A stretch of DNA of 64,000 nucleotides, from NCBI RefSeq assembly GCF_001445655.1, contig NZ_LNBE01000004.1, forward strand, positions 1-64,000. The letters are read 5' to 3'. Origin of the DNA: Streptomyces roseifaciens. GTDB taxonomy: Bacteria > Actinomycetota > Actinomycetes > Streptomycetales > Streptomycetaceae. Of this stretch, positions 9,309 to 20,600 are shown piece by piece. The position numbers and the translations under genes were made by a program. The notes beneath the pieces were generated by a model. It was not told the DNA's origin. It did not search any database and saw only the letters and a list, made by a program, of their open reading frames with translations. Position 1 is the stretch's first letter, and each line of letters opens with the position of its first letter.

Positions 9309-9383
9309 CGGGAGGCTCCGGCCTCCCGCGCCATCTGCCGTAACCGTCGGTCCGGTGCCCTCGGGGCGCGCCCCCCGCGCCCC
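9309..9383 (+). terminator. Two GC-rich hairpins after hpf
   Basis: The first hairpin is cgggaggc/gcctcccg (9309-9316 and 9321-9328, loop tccg), 2 nt past the hpf stop. The second is ggggcgcg/cgcgcccc (9363-9370 and 9376-9383). Neither has a T tract, which is usual for Streptomyces terminators. Confidence 0.6.
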
Positions 9384-9549
9384 CGGGGCGCCGTCGTGCG
9401 ACGACGGAAGCGGCATCCGGCCCCCCGGCATGAAATCATGACCCGACGGCCAACCACCGGCGCCGGGGAACCGGTTGGGCGGCGCAGCACGCAACACAGT
9501 GCAACCGCGAGGGGCTCTGGGCCTTCAGGGGTCTTCAGGGGGAGGAACA

Positions 9550-10290
9550 ATGGCGGACAGGTTCGGGCCCGTACTCGAGCCCGGCGAGGACGACGACGAG
9601 GCCTGCACGGGCAGGGGAGCGGCGCGCGAGGAGCCCATCCGGGTCCTGGTCGTGGACGACCACGCGCTCTTCCGCCGGGGCCTGGAGATCGTCCTGGCGC
9701 AGGAGGAGGACATCCAGGTCGTCGGCGAGGCCGGGGACGGCGCGGAGGCCGTGGACAAGGCGGCGGACCTGCTGCCCGACATCGTGCTGATGGACGTACG
9801 CATGCCCAAACGCGGCGGCATCGAGGCGTGCACCTCCATCAAGGAGGTGGCCCCCAGCGCGAAAATCATCATGCTGACGATCAGCGATGAGGAAGCCGAC
9901 CTCTACGACGCCATCAAGGCCGGGGCGACCGGCTATCTCCTCAAGGAGATCTCCACCGACGAAGTGGCGACCGCCATCCGGGCCGTTGCCGACGGGCAGT
10001 CGCAGATCAGCCCGTCGATGGCGTCCAAGCTGCTCACCGAGTTCAAGTCGATGATCCAGCGCACGGACGAGCGCCGGCTGGTGCCGGCGCCCCGGCTGAC
10101 GGACCGCGAGCTGGAAGTCCTCAAGCTCGTCGCCACGGGAATGAACAACCGCGATATCGCCAAGGAATTGTTCATCTCCGAGAACACCGTCAAGAACCAC
10201 GTGCGCAACATCCTGGAGAAGCTGCAGCTGCACTCCAGGATGGAGGCGGTGGTGTACGCGATGCGCGAGAAGATCCTGGAGATCCGTTAG
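9550..10290 (+). CDS. Orphan NarL/LuxR-family response regulator
   Basis: The protein has 246 residues. An acidic ~34-residue N-terminal extension precedes a receiver domain (~35-155: IRVLVVDDHALFRRG, phospho-Asp in VLMDVRMPKRGG, MLTISDEE, LLKEIS). A LuxR-type helix-turn-helix follows (~180-240: LTDRELEVLKLVATGMNNRDIA and SENTVKNHVRNILEKL). A perfect GGAGGA 3 nt before the ATG supports the start. No sensor kinase is next to it, so its partner, if any, is encoded elsewhere. Its stop codon directly abuts that of the convergent YcaQ-like gene, with no base between them. Confidence 0.92.
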   Translation: MADRFGPVLEPGEDDDEACTGRGAAREEPIRVLVVDDHALFRRGLEIVLAQEEDIQVVGEAGDGAEAVDKAADLLPDIVLMDVRMPKRGGIEACTSIKEVAPSAKIIMLTISDEEADLYDAIKAGATGYLLKEISTDEVATAIRAVADGQSQISPSMASKLLTEFKSMIQRTDERRLVPAPRLTDRELEVLKLVATGMNNRDIAKELFISENTVKNHVRNILEKLQLHSRMEAVVYAMREKILEIR

Positions 10291-11502
10291 CTAATCCAGG
10301 GCGGTGATCAGCGCTGCGGCCAGCTTCGCGTCGTCGCAGCGCTCGATCCGGACGGCGTCGCAGCCCACCCACTCGGCCGCCTCGCGCAGCGCCGCGGCCA
10401 TCGGGGCCACGGCCTTGGGCCCGTCGAGGGAGACCTGGCGGGCCACCAGCGTGGCTCCGTCGCGCGCGGGGTCGACACGCCCGAGCAGCCGGCCGCCCGA
10501 CAGCAGGGGCATCGCGAAATAGCCGTGTATCCGCTTCTCCCTCGGGACGTACGCCTCCAGGCGGTGCGTGAAGCCGAAGATCCGCTCCGTGCGGGGGCGG
10601 TCCCAGACCAGCGAGTCGAACGGCGACAGCAGCGTCGTGCGGTGCCGGCCGCGCGGCTGTTCGGCCAGGAGCGCGGGGTCGGCCCACGCCGGCTTCGCCC
10701 AGCCCGCCACCTCGACCGGCACCAGACCGGTGTCGTCGATGACGGCGTCCACCTGCTCGCCCTTGAGGCGGTGGTAGTCCGCGAGGTCCGCCCGGGTGGC
10801 CACGCCCATCGCGGCACCGGCCTGCGCCACCAGGCGGCGGATGCACGCGGCGTCGTCCAGGTTGTCGTGGAAGAGGGCGGTGGGGACGGCGCGCTCCGCC
10901 AGGTCGTACACGCGCTTCCAGCCGCGCCGGCGGGTGCACACCACCTCGCCGGTGTCCAGCAGCCACTCCACCGCGATCTTCGTCTCGGACCAGTCGTACC
11001 ACTCTCCCCCAGCTACCGCTGGGAGGTGCCCCCAGCCGTTCTTGGCGCCGCCCAGCTCCGTGGCCGTCAGCGGGCCGTCGGCCTTGAGCCGGTCGCGGAC
11101 CGCCGCGCACGAGCGCTCGGCGTCCTCCATGACGTGCCAGCGGTGGCCGCGGGCCTGGAAGGCCCGGCGGCGGAAGGCGAACAGCGGCCACTCCTCGACG
11201 GGCAGGATGCACGCGGCGTGCGACCAGTACTCGAAGGCGTGGTCCCCCGACCAGTAGGCCTCCTCGACCGTGGACCGGCCGACCGCGCCCAGCCGTGCGT
11301 ACGGCACCAGCTCGTGCGAGCGGGCCAGCACCGAGATCGTGTCCAGCTGGACGGCCCCCAGGCGCCGCAGCACGCCGCGCGTGCCCGCCCGCCGGTCCGG
11401 CGCGCCCAGCAGGCCCTGGGCGCGCAGCGCCAGCCGGCGCGCGTCATCGGCGGACAGGTGGTGCTCGGGCTTACGGGCCTTGGCGGAGGCGGCAGTTGTC
11501 AT
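10291..11502 (-). CDS. YcaQ-family winged-helix DNA repair-type protein
   Basis: The 403-residue protein matches the family of E. coli YcaQ, a DNA glycosylase that unhooks interstrand crosslinks, and the related Streptomyces AlkX/AZL proteins. Visible family features are SADDARRLALRAQGLLG at the N-terminus, LGAVQLDTISVLARSHELV, the conserved active-site-region words SHAACILPVEEWPLF and HGYFAMPLL, and a C-terminal winged-helix-like segment. I chose the ATG at 11502 over an upstream TTG at 11532 because ggtgg lies just before it. Some family members protect producers of DNA-alkylating antibiotics, but no such cluster is seen here, so a general repair role is more likely. Confidence 0.85.
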   Translation of the reverse strand: MTTAASAKARKPEHHLSADDARRLALRAQGLLGAPDRRAGTRGVLRRLGAVQLDTISVLARSHELVPYARLGAVGRSTVEEAYWSGDHAFEYWSHAACILPVEEWPLFAFRRRAFQARGHRWHVMEDAERSCAAVRDRLKADGPLTATELGGAKNGWGHLPAVAGGEWYDWSETKIAVEWLLDTGEVVCTRRRGWKRVYDLAERAVPTALFHDNLDDAACIRRLVAQAGAAMGVATRADLADYHRLKGEQVDAVIDDTGLVPVEVAGWAKPAWADPALLAEQPRGRHRTTLLSPFDSLVWDRPRTERIFGFTHRLEAYVPREKRIHGYFAMPLLSGGRLLGRVDPARDGATLVARQVSLDGPKAVAPMAAALREAAEWVGCDAVRIERCDDAKLAAALITALD

Positions 11503-11568
11503 GGCGGCCACCCTAGGCGGGGGCACTGACAACGGCCGGGCTCGCGCCCGGGGCCGCCAGGCAGCCGG

Positions 11569-12162
11569 TCAGCCGCGCTCGGGAAACGGCAGGTAGGGGG
11601 CGGCGGTGGGCAGGCCCAGGTCCGAGGGGAGCAGGGAGCCGGTCCACGCGTCGCGCCGCGTGCCCCCGTAGACGATCTTCGACCGCATGACGCCCTCCAT
11701 CCGGAAGCCGGTCTTCAGGGCCACCGCGCGCGAGCCCTCGTTGCCCGCCTCCGCGTACCACTCCATGCGCTCGACGCCGAGGGTCCCGAAGGCCCAGCGG
11801 ACCACCGCGCGGGCCGCCTCCGCGGTGTACCCGCGGCCGCGCCGCTCCTTGGCGGTCCAGTAGCCGAGCTCGGCCTGGCGTTCGGGGGAGCGCAGCTGTG
11901 CGAGCCGCACCAGGCACATCGAACCGGCGAGCCGGCCGTCCTCCCGGGTGAAGGCGCCCCAGGTGTAGAGGGTGTCGTCGCGCCAGCCGGCCGGGCAGGT
12001 CTCCTCGATGAAGGTCCGGGCGTCCTCGGGCGTGTACGGAGAGGGCACGCTCGTGTACCGGGGGATGTCCGGGTCCTGGCAGGCGGCGTGCACCGCGTCC
12101 GCGTCGGAGGGGGCGAAGGGACGCAGCAGCAGACGCTCGGTCGTGAGCTCCATGGGGTCCAT
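11569..12162 (-). CDS. RimJ/RimL-type GNAT N-acetyltransferase
   Basis: The 197-residue protein is built as a GNAT acetyltransferase. It starts with the strand ELTTERLLLRPFAPSDADAV. The acetyl-CoA pyrophosphate loop is in ERRGRGYTAEAARAVVRWAFGTLG, preceded by ELGYWTAKE. The late part GNEGSRAVALKTGFRMEG is typical of the RimJ/RimL subgroup, which acetylates ribosomal protein N-termini or small amines. The substrate cannot be read from the sequence. Two ATGs nine nt apart (12162 and 12153) are possible starts. The first fits a leaderless transcript from the TACACT box at 12169-12174. Confidence 0.88.
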   Translation of the reverse strand: MDPMELTTERLLLRPFAPSDADAVHAACQDPDIPRYTSVPSPYTPEDARTFIEETCPAGWRDDTLYTWGAFTREDGRLAGSMCLVRLAQLRSPERQAELGYWTAKERRGRGYTAEAARAVVRWAFGTLGVERMEWYAEAGNEGSRAVALKTGFRMEGVMRSKIVYGGTRRDAWTGSLLPSDLGLPTAAPYLPFPERG

Positions 12163-12168
12163 GGGCGG

Positions 12169-12174
12169 AGTGTA
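12169..12174 (-). promoter_or_regulatory. -10 box for a leaderless acetyltransferase transcript
   Basis: TACACT on the minus strand ends 6 nt before the ATG at 12162, and no Shine-Dalgarno sequence is present. This spacing places the transcription start at or next to the A of the start codon, a common arrangement in Streptomyces. No clear -35 element is visible. Confidence 0.45.
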
Positions 12175-12223
12175 AAGACCCTCAGCCCGGCACCTTCGGG
12201 ATTATTCGCTCGTTCCATAACCG

Positions 12224-12241
12224 GGTGACACCGCGGGTGAC
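12224..12241. promoter_or_regulatory. Direct repeat GGTGAC-N6-GGTGAC upstream of secA
   Basis: Two copies of GGTGAC start exactly 12 nt apart (12224 and 12236), which reads GTCACC-N6-GTCACC on the other strand. It lies in the shared upstream region of the divergent secA and acetyltransferase genes. The geometry is that of an OmpR-type regulator site, and MtrA sites in actinobacteria are described as direct repeats of a GTMAC-like half-site. Binding here is an inference. Confidence 0.4.
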
Positions 12242-12397
12242 ACCCGGCCCGGGTGATGACGGACCTCCCGGCGCAGCGGGGTCCTCGCTTACGATGGCCG
12301 TTGCGGCGGGGACTGTCCCGTCGTGCCCGCGTACCCGCCCCCTGCCCACGGCGGGGGAGAACCGGTGCCAGGCCCGACCGGCAAGGAGCTAGCCTAC

Positions 12398-15214
<2,817 letters not shown>

Positions 15215-15234
15215 TCCCGGCGGTTCGCCGGGCG

Positions 15235-15276
15235 TGAGCCTTCGGGCATGAGCCTTCGGGCATGAGCCTTCGGGCA
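15235..15276 (+). repeat. Three perfect 14-nt tandem repeats after secA
   Basis: The unit tgagccttcgggca occurs three times head to tail, and the fourth copy's first bases begin the terminator stem at 15277. A 7-bp hairpin cccggcg/cgccggg (15216-15222/15226-15232) immediately precedes it, just after the secA stop. Confidence 0.9.
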
Positions 15277-15316
15277 TGAGGCGGGGCGGGACACCCAGGT
15301 GTCCCGCCCCGCCTCA
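15277..15316. terminator. Bidirectional terminator between secA and the convergent gene
   Basis: A perfect 18-bp stem (15277-15294 with 15299-15316) closes on the 4-nt loop ccag. It sits between the secA stop and the stop of the minus-strand gene at 15323, so it can serve both. Confidence 0.88.
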
Positions 15317-15322
15317 CGCGTG

Positions 15323-15790
15323 TCAGCGGCGGGTGCCGCCGAGCTCCACGGCCGAGCACCGCCAGCGCTGGTCGGCGCAGCGCTCCAGGCGGAAGGCGAG
15401 CGCGAGCAGCCGGTCCCCGGAGGTGATCCGGGCGAAGGCCTCGATGACGCCGGGGGAGGGGCGGAACTCGTCGCAGTGCCTGACGGCGGGGCTGCGGCCC
15501 GGCGGGGCGGGCAGCAGCGGCGCGTGGGGCGCCATGGCGGCCAGCTGGTCGTAGGCGGCGCCCAGGGTGTGGCCGAGCATCCAGTGGACGGGGCGCTGGC
15601 CGCTGAGGGTGAGCAGGAGCCGCTCGGCGAACCAGTAGCGCGGCAGGCGCTCGCGTTCGCGGCGGCGTGCGGCGGGGTCCGGGGCCGGGCGGCGGGAGTC
15701 GGTGCGCCGCGCGGGTGCCGTCCGGGCGGCGGGCCTGCCGGTGCGGGCGGTCGTCCTGCCGCCGGTGGTCCTGTTGATGCCGGTCCTCAT
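15323..15790 (-). CDS. Rv3235-family conserved protein
   Basis: The 155-residue protein has a basic, low-complexity N-terminus (~1-45, rich in Arg, Thr, Ala and Pro). A conserved C-terminal domain of about 100 residues follows, with RYWFAERLLLTLSGQRPVHW and VIEAFARI near its ends. The pattern and its position next to secA match the actinobacterial Rv3235 family, whose function is unknown. No membrane segment or signal peptide is visible. The ATG start is clear. The gene converges on secA across a shared terminator. Confidence 0.75.
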   Translation of the reverse strand: MRTGINRTTGGRTTARTGRPAARTAPARRTDSRRPAPDPAARRRERERLPRYWFAERLLLTLSGQRPVHWMLGHTLGAAYDQLAAMAPHAPLLPAPPGRSPAVRHCDEFRPSPGVIEAFARITSGDRLLALAFRLERCADQRWRCSAVELGGTRR

Positions 15791-16092
15791 GCTGGCCGCC
15801 CCCTCGCGGTGCCTGGCCCGGTGGGATTACCGGGCGGTAGCTTCCGTCGGGTGATCTTCTATCGGGGGTGGCGGAGGGCGGCAAGGACGGAGCCCGGGCC
15901 CGTGCCGCCCACGGGTGTTTCACCTATTCGGGGGACCCGGGGGCGGCGCGGGGCGGCCGGGTGCCGCACGGCACGACACGGGGTGCCGAGGAGCCGCCCG
16001 CAAGCGGCTCACCTGCACTTCGAAGGGGGACCCGCGCCCGTATGCTGACCTCACAACCGAAACGTCCCCAGGATCGAAGGAAAGCGGCGGTC
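15791..16092. other. Divergent intergenic region with no gene
   Basis: These 302 nt separate the Rv3235-like gene (minus) from the next plus-strand gene. I see no credible coding sequence. A TATGCT word at 16040-16045 lies ~50 nt before the plus-strand ATG and could be a -10 box. The 5'-most part must hold the minus-strand promoter. Confidence 0.4.
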
Positions 16093-16596
16093 ATGCGCGT
16101 CTACGTCCCCTTGACCCTCCCCGGTCTCGCCGAGGTGCACAAGGCGGGAGTGCTGGGCCCGGCCCCGCTGGACGCCTTCGCCGTCACTCCGGCCCTGCGC
16201 GAGTGGTACCGCTCCGACGACGTCGAGGAGCTGGAGTACGCGGCCCTGGGGCGCGCCGCCCAGGGTTCCCTGCGCCTGCTCGCCGCCGACCCGGAGGCGC
16301 CCCGCCGCCGCGTGGTCGTCGCGGTCGACGTGCCCGAGGGCGCCGTGGCCACCGACCCCGAGCGCGGGCTGGACCAGTCCGCGTACGGCGAGGTGCGGCT
16401 CGCGGAGGCGGTGCCGCTGGCGAAGGCCGCGGCCGTGCACATCGACTCCGGCGACGCCGAGGAGGACGTCGCGGCGGCCGCCGCGGCGCTGGGCGCCGCC
16501 GACCGCGGTGACGACGACGCGCAGTTCACGGTCGACGGGGCCGAGGACCACGAGCTGATGTGGTTCGGCGTGCAGGAGATCCCCAACCTGATGTAG
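16093..16596 (+). CDS. Conserved small actinobacterial protein (DUF6912-like)
   Basis: The 167-residue soluble protein begins MRVYVPLTLPGLAEVHKAG and ends in DHELMWFGVQEIPNLM, both strongly patterned and typical of a conserved actinobacterial family annotated only as a domain of unknown function. It is acidic, with an Ala/Asp/Glu-rich stretch at ~115-145. I chose the ATG preceded by AAGGAAAG; an upstream in-frame extension to 15868 is low complexity and unlike the family. It is followed 71 nt later by the HAD gene, which has its own promoter-like box. The function is unknown. Confidence 0.75.
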   Translation: MRVYVPLTLPGLAEVHKAGVLGPAPLDAFAVTPALREWYRSDDVEELEYAALGRAAQGSLRLLAADPEAPRRRVVVAVDVPEGAVATDPERGLDQSAYGEVRLAEAVPLAKAAAVHIDSGDAEEDVAAAAAALGAADRGDDDAQFTVDGAEDHELMWFGVQEIPNLM

Positions 16597-16655
16597 GACC
16601 GGCTCCGGTTCAGGGCCGGCTCCGATCCGGGGGCGGCGTTGTCACAGCCGCCCCG

Positions 16656-16661
16656 TACAGT
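16656..16661 (+). promoter_or_regulatory. -10 box for a leaderless HAD-hydrolase transcript
   Basis: TACAGT ends 6 nt before the ATG at 16668 and no Shine-Dalgarno sequence intervenes. This implies transcription starting at the start codon. The -35 region is not recognisable. Confidence 0.45.
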
Positions 16662-16667
16662 TTCCGC

Positions 16668-17336
16668 ATGGGGAAGCACGAGGCCCACATCGTGTGGGAC
16701 TGGAACGGCACGCTCTTTCACGACGTCGACGCGGTCATGACGGCGACGAACGCCGCCTTCGCGGAGATCGGCCTGGAGCCGATCACCCTGGAGCGCTACC
16801 GCGCGCTGTACTGCGTCCCCATCCCGCGCTTCTACGAGCGGCTGATGGGCCGCCTCCCCACCGCCGCCGAGTGGGAGCACATGGACGGGGCCTTCCAGCG
16901 GCACTACCACGACCACCACCTGCGCTGCGGCCTCGCGGACGACGCCGAGAAGCTGCTGAAGCACTGGCAGGAGTCCGGCGGCACCCAGTCGATCATGTCG
17001 ATGTACGGGCACGAGGACCTCCTGCCGCTCGTGCGCATGTTCGGCATCGAGCGGAGATTCGTCCGGGTGGACGGGCGGACGGGCCCCTCCGGCGGCAGCA
17101 AGGCCGAGCACATGGCCCGCCACATCGCCGGCCTGGCGGGCGAGGGCATACCCGCGGCGCGCACGGTCGTCATCGGCGACGCCCTCGACGACGCGGTGGC
17201 GGCGGCCCACGTGGGTGCGCACGCGGTGTTGTACACGGGCGGCTCGCACGACCGGGCCGGGCTCGCCGGGGCCGGGGTGCCCGTCGTGGACACGCTGGTG
17301 GAGGCCGTCGCGGAGGCTGAGCGGCTGACCCGCTGA
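16668..17336 (+). CDS. HAD-superfamily hydrolase
   Basis: The 222-residue protein has HAD phosphatase architecture. Motif I is VWDWNGTLFHD (nucleophile Asp about residue 12). A helical cap follows (~20-95), then motif II around SIMSMYGH, a lysine segment near GGSKAEHM, and motif IV in VVIGDALDDAVAA. The residue two after the nucleophile is Asn instead of the usual Asp, a variant seen in part of the family that may alter or weaken acid catalysis. The cap resembles phosphoglycolate-phosphatase-like enzymes. The substrate is unknown. The ATG is supported by the leaderless -10 box at 16656-16661. Confidence 0.85.
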   Translation: MGKHEAHIVWDWNGTLFHDVDAVMTATNAAFAEIGLEPITLERYRALYCVPIPRFYERLMGRLPTAAEWEHMDGAFQRHYHDHHLRCGLADDAEKLLKHWQESGGTQSIMSMYGHEDLLPLVRMFGIERRFVRVDGRTGPSGGSKAEHMARHIAGLAGEGIPAARTVVIGDALDDAVAAAHVGAHAVLYTGGSHDRAGLAGAGVPVVDTLVEAVAEAERLTR

Positions 17337-17662
17337 CCGCGCTGTCCATATCGTCAAAGATGGGCCCCGGGTTTTGTACACAAACCGCTCGTGACGCCTC
17401 CCGGGGGAAGAGCGATAGCCTTACGGGGTGATCAGCGCGATATCCAGCGGGGGCGACGGCGCCCCTGTCCTGCGCCCGGAGTGCCACGGCACCCGGGAAG
17501 CCGCTGGTCGCCCGGGCGGAGCGCATTCGGCCGAATCGGCCCGGACCGCTCCGGTCATCCCTCATTCCGGCATACCGTCGAAGACGACCGGAGACCCCGC
17601 GTCGCGGCGTGATGCCTTCACCACCTATGTCACGCAACGGCGCGCGACAGGAGCCAGAGGAC
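17337..17662 (+). other. Leader/promoter region of the glutamate dehydrogenase gene
   Basis: These 326 nt hold no gene I can support. A locally A/T-rich patch at 17345-17385 (including ttgtacac) and a TAGCCT word at 17416-17421 are promoter-like. TAGCCT would place a transcription start near 17428, giving a leader of about 235 nt before the dehydrogenase. Short ORFs here have no recognisable features. Confidence 0.4.
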
Positions 17663-20600
17663 ATGCAGACCAAGCTGGACGAAGCCAAGGCAGAGCTGCT
17701 CGAGAGGGCGGCCCGCGTCGCTGAGAACAGCCCTGCCGGGGGGCAACAACCGACCGGGCCGAAGGGCGAGGCGGGACTCGACCAGGAGACCCTGACCGCG
17801 TACCTCCAGCGCTACTACCTGCACACGGCGCCGGAGGACCTCACGGGTCGCGACCCGGTCGACGTCTACGGCGCCGCGGTCTCGCACTACCGCCTCGCCG
17901 AGAACCGCCCGCAGGGCACGGCCAACGTCCGGGTGCACACCCCGACCGTCGAGGAGAACGGCTGGACCTGCAGCCACTCCGTCGTCGAGGTCGTCACCGA
18001 CGACATGCCCTTCCTGGTCGACTCGGTCACCAACGAGCTCTCCCGCCAGGGTCGCGGCATCCACGTCGTGATCCACCCGCAGGTCATCGTGCGCCGTGAC
18101 GTCACCGGCCGCCTGCTCGAGGTCCTCGGCTCCAACTGCGAAGCCCACGGCAGCGGCAAGGACGCCGTCCTGCCGCACGACGCGCTCACCGAGTCCTGGA
18201 TCCACGTCGAGATCGACCGCGAGACCGACCGCGGCGACCTCAAGCAGATCACCAACGACCTGCTGCGCGTCCTCTCCGACGTCCGCGAGGCCGTCGAGGA
18301 CTGGTCCAAGATGCGCGACGCCGCCCTGCGCATCGCCGACGACCTCCCCGGCGAGCCCCTCCCCGGCGATGTCGCCGCGTCGGACACCACCGAGGCCGGC
18401 GAGCTGCTGCGCTGGCTGGCCGCGGACCACTTCACCTTCCTCGGCTACCGCGAGTACGAGCTGACGAAGGTCGCCACCGAAGGCGGCGAGGAGGACGTGC
18501 TCAGCGCCGTCCCCGGCACCGGCCTCGGCATCCTGCGCTCCGACCCCCACCACGACGAGCAGCAGCGCGCGGGCGGCCCGCACTCGCACCTGCCCCGCCC
18601 GGCGTCCCCCTCGTTCAACCGGCTGCCCGCCGACGCCCGCGCCAAGGCCCGCGAGCACAAGCTGCTCGTCCTCACCAAGGCCAACAGCCGCGCCACGGTC
18701 CACCGCCCCTCCTACCTCGACTACGTCGGGGTGAAGAAGTTCGACGCCGACGGCAACGTGGTCGGCGAGCGCCGCTTCCTCGGCCTGTTCTCCTCCGCCG
18801 CGTACACCGAGTCCGTGCGCCGCGTGCCCGTCGTCCGCCGCAAGGTCCAGCAGGTCCTCGCCGACGCCGGCTTCACGCCCGACAGCCACGACGGCCGCGA
18901 CCTCCTCCAGATCCTGGAGACCTACCCGCGCGACGAGCTCTTCCAGATCGCCGCCGAGCAGCTGCGCTCCATCGCCACGAGCGTGCTCTACCTCCAGGAG
19001 CGCCGCCGGCTGCGGCTGTACCTGCGCCAGGAGGAGTACGGGCGCTACTACTCGGCGCTGGTCTACCTCCCGCGCGACCGCTACACCACCGGGGTGCGGC
19101 TGCGCCTGATCGACATCCTCAAGGAGGAGCTCGGCGGTTCCAGCGTCGACTTCACCGCGTGGAACACCGAGTCGGTCCTCTCCCGGCTGCACTTCGTCGT
19201 CCGCGTCGAGCCGGGCGCGACCCTGCGCGAGCTCACCGACGCCGACGCCGACCGCATCGAGGCCCGCCTGGTCGAGGCCGCCCGCTCCTGGGCGGACGGC
19301 TTCGCCGAGACGCTGACCGCCGAGGTCGGCGAGGAGCGCGCCGCCGAGCTGCTGCGCCGCTACGGCCAGGCCTTCCCCGAGGGCTACAAGGCCGACCACA
19401 GCCCCCGCAGCGCCGTCTCCGACCTCGGTCACCTGGAGAAGCTCACCGTCGCCGGCGGCGACCGCGACTTCGAGCTCAGCCTGTACGAGCCGGTCGGCGC
19501 GGCCCCCGGCGAGCGCCGCTTCAAGATCTACCGCACGGGTGAGCCCGTCTCGCTGTCCGCCGTGCTGCCGGTGCTCCACCGCCTCGGCGTCGAGGTCGTC
19601 GACGAGCGCCCGTACGAGCTGCGCTGCTCGGACCGCACCACCGCCTGGATCTACGACTTCGGTCTGCGGATGCCCGAGCGGATCGAGGGCGACGACGCCC
19701 GCATCCGCTTCCAGGAGGCCTTCGCGGCCGTGTGGACCGGCGCCGCGGAGAACGACAACTTCAACAACCTGGTGCTGCGCGCCGGCCTGGACTGGCGGCA
19801 GGCCATGGTGCTGCGGGCCTACGCCAAGTACCTCCGGCAGGCCGCCTGGCCGTTCAGCCAGGCGTACATGGAGGACACCCTCAGCAACAACGTCCACACC
19901 ACCCGCCTGCTGGTCAACCTCTTCGAGGCCCGGATGTCGCCCGCGCTCCAGCGCGCCGGCAACGAGCTCATCGACGGCCTGCTGGAGGAGCTGGACGGCG
20001 CCCTGGACCAGGTCGCCAGCCTGGACGAGGACCGCATCCTGCGGGCCTTCCTCACGGTCATCAAGGCCACGCTGCGCACCAACCACTTCCAGCGCAACGC
20101 CGACGGCACGCCGCGCCCCTACCTGTCCCTCAAGCTCGACCCGCAGGCCATCCCCGAGCTGCCGGCGCCCCGCCCGGCCTTCGAGATCTGGGTGTACTCG
20201 CCGCGGGTGGAGGGCGTGCACCTGCGCTTCGGCAAGGTCGCGCGCGGCGGTCTGCGCTGGTCCGACCGGCGCGAGGACTTCCGCACCGAGATCCTCGGCC
20301 TGGTCAAGGCCCAGATGGTGAAGAACACCGTCATCGTGCCGGTGGGCGCCAAGGGCGGCTTCGTCGGCAAGCGCCTGCCCGACCCGTCGGTGGACCGCGA
20401 CGCGTGGCTGGCCGAGGGCATCGCCTCGTACAAGACGTTCATCTCCGGTCTCCTCGACATCACCGACAACATGGTCGGCGGCGAGGTCGTGCCCCCGAAG
20501 GACGTCGTCCGCCACGACGAGGACGACACCTACCTCGTCGTCGCCGCCGACAAGGGCACCGCGACGTTCTCCGACATCGCCAACGAGGTCGCCCAGTCCT

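Noticed and set aside
17428..17724. A 98-codon frame before the glutamate dehydrogenase gene
   Set aside because: It overlaps the dehydrogenase start in another frame and has random-looking composition.
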